From assembly GCA_012934845.2 (NCBI GenBank), contig WNNJ02001359.1:1-64000 (forward strand): a stretch of 64,000 bases of DNA. Reading direction: 5' to 3'. A model generated the notes under the pieces. The model was not told the DNA's origin. It worked only from the letters and a program-made list of their open reading frames with translations, and made no database searches. The stretch's first letter is position 1, and every line of letters starts with the position of its first letter. This document shows, in pieces, positions 60,001 through 64,000 of this stretch. Source of the DNA: Pomphorhynchus laevis. Taxonomy: Eukaryota > Acanthocephala > Palaeacanthocephala > Echinorhynchida > Pomphorhynchidae. The position numbers were made by a program, and so were the translations under genes.

Positions 60001-61924
60001 TTTGGTAATTTATTTTAATAATAAAGTAATCGTAACTTATTCATTTATAAACTTTTGTTAATTTATTAAATATTGAAGTAATTGTGAAATGTAATAAAGT
60101 AATTTATAATTTTTTGGTAATTTATTTTAATAATTAAGTAATCGTAACTTATTCATTTATAAACTTTTGTTAATTTATTAAATATTGAAGTAATTGTGAA
60201 CTGTAATAAAGTAATTTATAATTATTTGGTAATTTATTTTAATAATTAAGTAATCGTAACTTATTCATTTATAAACTTTTGTTAATTTATTAAATATTGA
60301 AGTAATTGTGAACTGTAATAAAGTAATTTATAATTATTTGGTAATTTATTTTAATAATAAAGTAATCGTAACTTATTCATTTATAAACTTTTGTTAATTT
60401 ATTAAATATTGAAGTAATTGTGAACTGTAATAAAGTAATTTATAATTATTTGGTAATTTATTTTAATAATAAAGTAATCGTAACTTATTCATTTATAAAC
60501 TTTTGTTAATTTATTAAATATTGAAGTAATTGTGAACTGTAATAAAGTAATTTATAATTATTTGGTAATTTATTTTAATAATTAAGTAATCGTAACTTAT
60601 TCATTTATAAACTTTTGTTAATTTATTAAAAAATCTATTTGTTTAAATACATGATTCTAATATGTGCATATTTATATGCACATTGTTTATCTGATTTTTT
60701 GATTTATTTATTCTGCACCATACAAAACATAAATTATTTGTTTACCATTTTAATGTTTTTTTTTGAAATACATTTTTTTTAAATCTTTTGTCCGTTCTTT
60801 TAATTAAAATTCACACTATCTAGCATCGCTGAAAATGTGGTCACATACAAAACATCTGTACTTTTATCTTCACGACATTTAAATCAGTTCATCCTTTTTT
60901 GAATCTATATTTTTATGTTTTAATTTAATTATTAATTAAATAATTAATTTAATTTGTAGCGGATGCTAAAAATCAAGAAATTGATGAGTTAACTGAAAAC
61001 AATCAAAATAATTTGGTTGGAAAGAAATTTAAGAATAAAAGCTCAGAAGATAAACAGCAGAGGTTGAATCATGACGATACTTTTGTGCATGGTAGCAAAG
61101 ATGTTCAAGCTGGTGAAACTGTGTTTCTATCAAACCTTTCCCTTCACACAAGTGAACGTGCGATAGAAGATGTACTTTCTCATTTTGGTGAGATACGTTA
61201 TGTTAAACTTGTTCGAGATAAAATAACTGGTAGATCGAAGGGATCCGCATTTGTTCGTTTTAAATCCAGTGACTACGTTGAATCAGTAATGCAATCGCTC
61301 GCTCATCAGGATAACACAATTTCAATTGACTTGTCTGATGTCAAGGTTGCTAAGGCGATTCCACGATCCCAGCTGCTAAAACAAATACATGATAGAAGCA
61401 GCAACAAGACGATGACTAATGAAGATCGGTCAGTGTTACTTGCACGTAAGGGCAATGTACCAGTAGATGAAGTTAAGTTCAAAGCGGATTTAATAAAGCG
61501 CGATAAGTTGAAATCCATTAGAAAGGAAAAGCTGAAAAATCCGGCCGAATACTTTGTTTCTCCACTACGACTAGAAATTCATAATCTTCCATTTAGTTTC
61601 ACAGATGAAAAACAGCTTCGCCAGATGGCAATGAATGCTTCAGGAAATATTAATGCCAAGCTCACGGAATGTAAGATTATAATGAGCAAAAAAACCTCAA
61701 AGGAGGATCAATCTGGCGGTCTTTCAGCAGGTCGAGCATTTGTTCAGTTTACTTCTGAGTCCGACGCAGAACACGCTTTGAATATTTTAAATAACAACCC
61801 GTACTTATTTCCTAATTTACAACGGCGTCTGATCGTCATGTTTTCTATAGAAAATCGACGTGCCCTCAGGATTAAAAAGCGAATTAAAGAAAAGAATTTA
61901 GCCAAAATAAATCAAGCATTATAA
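45073..61924 (+). CDS. RBM28: RBM28/Nop4-type nucleolar RNA-binding protein, five exons
   Basis: Exons 45,073-45,333, 45,385-45,460, 48,605-48,697, 55,819-55,887 and 60,960-61,924 join in frame (487 residues). The family acts in nucleolar rRNA processing and 60S assembly. Residues 1-77 are Lys/Ser-rich. An RRM at about 78-157 spans exons 1-4 (PRIIIRNIPFT, AGFAFVTF, GRIIAVDWSVPKSVYQ). A second RRM lies at about 220-300 (TVFLSNLSLH, GSAFVRF), followed by VLLARKGNVP, and a third at about 370-455 (RLEIHNLPFSF, GRAFVQF) ends ILNNNPYLF and FSIENRRALRIKKR. Human RBM28 and yeast Nop4 have four RRMs; the first is missing here. A splice-like acceptor (TTTCTAG) just before 45,061 keeps the frame, so 5' exons may lie upstream. 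Introns 2-4 are 3.1, 7.1 and 5.1 kb and full of repeats. Confidence 0.93.
45461..47560. other. RBM28-like intron 2, left part: AT-rich with unidentified repeats
   Basis: 45,780-45,850 has GAAGGTAGC/GATTCTACCTTC in inverted and direct copies; 45,990-46,020 has ATGCCA/TGGCAT. A block of more balanced composition (45,850-46,260) resembles a mobile-element remnant but I do not recognise it. The motif GCTAACTGAGTCTACGT, the outer end of the PLE tail, occurs at about 47,218. Confidence 0.5.
47570..48175 (-). mobile_element. Penelope-like tail, minus copy, in RBM28-like intron 2
   Basis: Starts at TCAGCTAACTGAGTCTACGT (47,577) and includes the reverse complements of the tail blocks: TTCATAAA-type, GATTAGAGGTCA, GGAGGAACTGATA, AAATACATGCAAATGACGTA, and TTTATTATCCATA near 48,020. 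A 14-bp palindrome with a 4-nt spacer (48,133-48,164) adjoins it. Confidence 0.8.
49345..49620. mobile_element. Truncated copy of the MITE-like element
   Basis: Diverged copy of the element at 49,715-50,002 (GCTAGACTCGGAAGAAGGAC, GCCAGTTCCCTCCCACTGCTGGATGCAGAGGAGGACTAGC in fragments), inverted relative to that element's body. It keeps one terminal repeat only. It overlaps an unrecognised 83-codon frame (49,126-49,377). Confidence 0.7.
49715..50002. mobile_element. MITE-like element with 60-bp terminal inverted repeats
   Basis: Left terminus 49,715-49,774 begins CCAGACGCGGAAGAACAACG; right terminus 49,943-50,002 is its near-exact reverse complement ending CCGCGTCTGG. Total 288 bp with no coding capacity, the form of a non-autonomous DNA element. 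A clear target-site duplication is not evident. It sits in intron 3 of the RBM28-like gene. Confidence 0.8.
50010..50110 (+). mobile_element. SINE-like hairpin sequence (second copy)
   Basis: Homologous to 26,790-26,855: GTGAAATGCAGGTATAGGCC then CAGCAGCTGATTATAC. The hairpin stem is preserved by paired changes relative to the first copy. It directly follows the MITE-like element. Confidence 0.45.
50165..50275 (-). repeat. Partial copy of 54,340-54,430
   Basis: GAGTATTCATT, TAGCTTGAAATCGTGACCAG and GGGTTGACTATA are shared with 54,345-54,420, which contains a minus-strand open frame. It is a diverged fragment of the same unknown element. Confidence 0.75.
50529..53090 (+). mobile_element. Penelope-like element without visible endonuclease, in RBM28-like intron 3
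   Basis: A PLE reverse transcriptase is spread over 50,529-52,729: a Lys/Asn-rich N-terminal part, LTTIDKASNNFVII, NTYDFSTLYTNLDL (motif A), KCVPLGGNSSPIIADLFLSF (motif B), MFRYIDDICVFNSN (motif C), GVYLDMNIKL, and a C-terminal part to LLCGKFLWMDNK. PLEs copy themselves through an RT related to telomerase. A GIY-YIG domain usually follows the RT; here the frame ends and a non-coding tail of about 360 bp follows. The element is broken in a few places but is the best copy of its family in the window. Its 3' part matches 1712-2191. Confidence 0.88.
52720..53630. repeat. Long inverted repeat of the PLE tail
   Basis: The PLE tail at about 52,720-53,085 is repeated in reverse at about 53,247-53,630, with about 160 bp between. 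Both arms end on the inner side at CAGTTAGCTGATTT/AAATCAGCTAACTGAG. A third, partial copy (53,693-53,900) has the same orientation as the second arm. Compact inverted tails like this could fold into a long RNA hairpin if transcribed. Confidence 0.9.
53900..54444 (-). pseudogene. Unidentified minus-strand open frame with a Cys cluster
   Basis: 54,238-54,444 encodes PEIFKYIIVNPRNQRLVTIS, then NRYEPCENKICETCVEIAPL with a C-x4-C-x2-C cluster. The minus-strand frames down to 53,900 carry further plausible protein fragments. A diverged partial copy lies at 50,165-50,275, so this is a repeated element, not a host exon. I do not recognise the family. Confidence 0.4.
54445..55818. other. RBM28-like intron 3, right part: no feature recognised
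   Basis: AT-rich. Diverged traces of PLE-tail-like sequence may be present near 55,140-55,250 (ATCAGGATGAACCCTGAT, GATGACAACTAATCTCAATTC), but they are too weak to assign. Confidence 0.4.
56466..56670. repeat. Two direct copies of an 85-bp unit in RBM28-like intron 4
   Basis: GGAGATCTTTTGCATATTG and ACATATCAGAGACAT recur 122 bp apart, followed in both copies by AGAAATGACCACAATTTA. Confidence 0.9.
57587..60629. repeat. 112-bp minisatellite, about 27.2 copies
   Basis: TAACTTATTC starts at 57,681 and then every 112 bp to 60,593, 27 occurrences with no insertion or deletion. Only three sites vary: GAACTG or GAAATG; TTATTTGG or TTTTTTGG; ATAAAG or ATTAAG. The array lies in intron 4 of the RBM28-like gene, ending about 330 bp before the last exon. 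Such uniformity implies very recent expansion or ongoing homogenisation. Confidence 0.97.
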
Positions 61925-62500
61925 CATTTTAATTTTGACATTAAAAGTTGTAATTTACGTTTTGTATTAAAAAGTCATGAGTTTCATTTTTTGAATCTTA
62001 AATGCTTTTGTTTTAATTGAATTTAATCGATATTGAAAATATCACAAATTGTGATATTTTATTTGTCACTTATTAACACACATTTAACTTTGCATTATTT
62101 TATAAATAAATTAAATATTTATGCTTACATTTTGATTTAATATTTATTTTAGTTTTTACAATCTAAAATAAAAATGAATAATCATTTAATAATAAAATGA
62201 ATATTTTATAAATATTTATCTATAATGTATTTATTTATTATTAATACATTGTATATAAAATAAGTAATGATATATTTTAATGATATATTAATCATTAAAA
62301 TATAGGTAAATAGTGTATTTTAATTTTTGAAAATATCCATTTTGTTCTCTTTATATAAATAAAATATTTATGGAACGAAGAAAAATATTTTTATACAACG
62401 AAACGTTTATGTCAGATATTTCGATAGCAACTGCTATCATCGTCCGGAAACTACAAAAAATTTACTAAAGTTGCCATTTATACAAGTTACAATAAAACAT
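61925..62500. other. Region downstream of the RBM28-like gene
   Basis: AT-rich. AATAAA-type signals occur (for example TATTAAAAAG then ATAAATTAAA within 200 bp), any of which could end the transcript. A 12-bp palindrome with a 1-nt centre (AATATCACAA core) lies at 62,034-62,058. Confidence 0.5.
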
Positions 62501-62501
62501 G

Positions 62502-62660
62502 AAACAAACTTCAAAGAAAAACATTACAAGCACACATTCGCACATATTCTATACAAGGTTTTTTTTGTAAAAAACAAACTTCAAAGAAAAAAGATTACAA
62601 ACACACACTCACACGCATTCTATACAAGGTTTTTTTAAAAAACAAATTTCAGAGAAAAAG
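62502..62660. repeat. Tandem repeat of about 70 bp, 2-2.3 copies
   Basis: AACAAACTTCAAAGAAAAA begins at about 62,502 and 62,573 and partly at 62,640. Both full copies contain CACACATTC or CACACACTC and TTCTATACAAGG. Confidence 0.88.
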
Positions 62661-62811
62661 AACCGCAACCCAAGATTAAAAGGAAAAAATATATTAAAAA
62701 AATTATCAAAAATTATAATAATGAGATAAAATATATATTGCGTAAAATTGATACCAAAAAACAGACAAATATAATTAACCAAGTTCAATAGGGATTACAA
62801 CTAATTAAAAA

Positions 62812-63510
62812 CTAATAGGAAATTTTTAAATTAAAATCATATTTATTATTAGGTAAAATGGTATTCTTATTAATAAAATATACCTCCTGTATTATACGAG
62901 AAAGATAATCACTTTCATATGATAAAATTGAAGCGTCATCGAAGTTCATATTATGACCTAAATTCAATACATGTTGTGATATAGCACCCACCATATTACC
63001 CCGTTAAATATTATATTTCTGTTGTGACATACGCTTTTCCAATCCTTGTCCAGTTTGAATAATATACGAGGAGGAACAGTTATCACAGGGTATCTTATAG
63101 ACAACGGACATTTCATTAAATTTTGGTTTTAATTTAAAAATGTTATGCAATTTAGGCAATTTTTTATTGTAAATTATTACATCCGTAGTATTACTAGATA
63201 TTTTAATTTTATTTTTAAATTTATTAAATAAGAAGTTCCATTATTTAATAAAATGAATTCCGAGATATATTTTTGTTTCGAAGGTCCAAAATATTTCTTT
63301 CTTTTCACAACACCACAACTTTCATAGTAAGCTTTTTAATAGCCCATTCGGGAAAACCCCTGTTGACCAAACCAAAACGAATAATCGAATAACTCTCTTT
63401 TAATAAATTGTCCTTCGAGCAAATCATTCTAGCTCGGTGAAAAAGGGACATTGCAGCTGCAATCAACCATTTTTTGGGTACATAGGAGTTCCAAGATGAA
63501 ATTTCAGGTA
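62812..63510 (-). mobile_element. Second Penelope-like element: RT end and GIY-YIG endonuclease
   Basis: Minus-strand reading: KKWLIAAAMSLFHRARMICS then LLKESYSIIRFGLVNRGFP (63,490-63,340) is the connector that follows a PLE RT. Near 63,120-63,010 comes VYKIPCDNCSSSYIIQTGQG with LEKRMSQ, the first half of a GIY-YIG nuclease with the Cys pair typical of PLEs. AISQHVLNLGHNMNFDDASI and SRIIQEVYFI (62,994-62,812) form the second half. This is a canonical EN-bearing PLE, unlike the one at 50,529. It is 5'-truncated at the palindrome at 63,513 and broken in a few places. Confidence 0.85.
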
Positions 63511-63512
63511 AT

Positions 63513-63556
63513 AGTTCGGTCTTCCGAAAAACTGTAGTTTTTCGGAAGACCGAACT
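63513..63556. repeat. Perfect 21-bp palindrome with 2-nt centre
   Basis: AGTTCGGTCTTCCGAAAAACT (split as 63,513-63,520 and 63,521-63,533) and its reverse complement (63,536-63,556) flank GT. It sits exactly where the second PLE copy ends. Confidence 0.97.
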
Positions 63557-64000
63557 TTAGTTTTTAAAACTTAAAAACTTTAGTTTTTTAGTAAGTTTAA
63601 ATTGTAAAAGTAACACAAATACTAAAAAATATTACCTACAAAAGAGAAGGCTATTTTATAATTTAATAAATAATTTTAAATGTATGATTTAAATCCTTAT
63701 CTTCGTAATTAAATAATTTTGTACTCTTAAATATAAATACTCCTTTAAATTAATATTTATATGTTATTGTTGAAATATCCCTGGAGTACAATCTCGGGAT
63801 GCTTTTTCAAAAACACAAAATATATTGATTTTACCCCGAATGTAATCTTCTTTGATAATAATATTTATAAAAAATATATATTATAAATATATATTAAATA
63901 TTCACATTAATTATTATATTATATATAAATATTATAAAAAATATAATATTTATATTATATCATACATTAAATATAAAAACTATGCTTATCACATAAGTGC
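63557..64000. other. AT-rich sequence at the right edge
   Basis: No gene recognised. The last 150 bp are nearly pure AT with TATAATATTTATA-type repeats. Confidence 0.6.

Noticed and set aside
57587-60629. CRISPR-like array
   Set aside because: Units are contiguous, without unique spacers, in an intron of a eukaryotic gene. It is a minisatellite.

Overview
The window is AT-rich nuclear DNA from an animal, most likely an invertebrate. It holds three spliced host genes on the + strand with GT-AG introns, some very short (43 and 52 nt), set in a dense mix of non-LTR retrotransposons (LINEs), Penelope-like elements (PLEs), a Tc1/mariner-type transposon, one Ty3/Gypsy fossil, satellites and minisatellites. 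I cannot place the species from sequence alone.

Left part (1-15,166): a 380-bp satellite runs off the left edge and is fused to a truncated PLE. Then come pieces of several LINE families, including a nearly complete but dead element (LINE-B, about 3,755-7,765). A Tc1/mariner-type transposon (10,717-12,285) with arrays of 22-bp repeats at both ends sits inside a LINE-A copy. A second subfamily of LINE-A lies at 12,838-14,225.

Host genes: ribosomal protein L29 (15,167-18,240, four exons, 73 aa) and a purine nucleoside phosphorylase (18,841-22,039, six exons, 299 aa) lie head to tail with about 600 bp between them. The phosphorylase keeps the phosphate and ribose residues but has Asp where most animal PNPs have the purine-selecting Asn. 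Just downstream are a copied scrap of its own exon 4, a 57-bp tandem duplication and a perfect 129-bp inverted repeat.

Middle (23,000-44,600): AT-rich DNA with an array of PLE tails, a degenerate tandem repeat of about 33 bp split by LINE insertions, a broken Ty3/Gypsy fossil, a LINE with a zinc-knuckle ORF1 (LINE-D, minus strand), a nearly full-length LINE-A (38,745-42,595) and further LINE 3' ends.

Right part (44,600-64,000): a pseudogene of a ubiquilin C-terminus, then a large gene for an RBM28/Nop4-type nucleolar RNA-binding protein (45,073-61,924, five exons recognised). Its introns carry PLE copies, a MITE-like element and a 3-kb minisatellite of 112-bp units with no length variation. 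A second PLE type, with a GIY-YIG endonuclease, lies at 62,812-63,510.

The host genes have housekeeping roles in ribosome structure, ribosome assembly and purine salvage. Nothing suggests they act as one unit.
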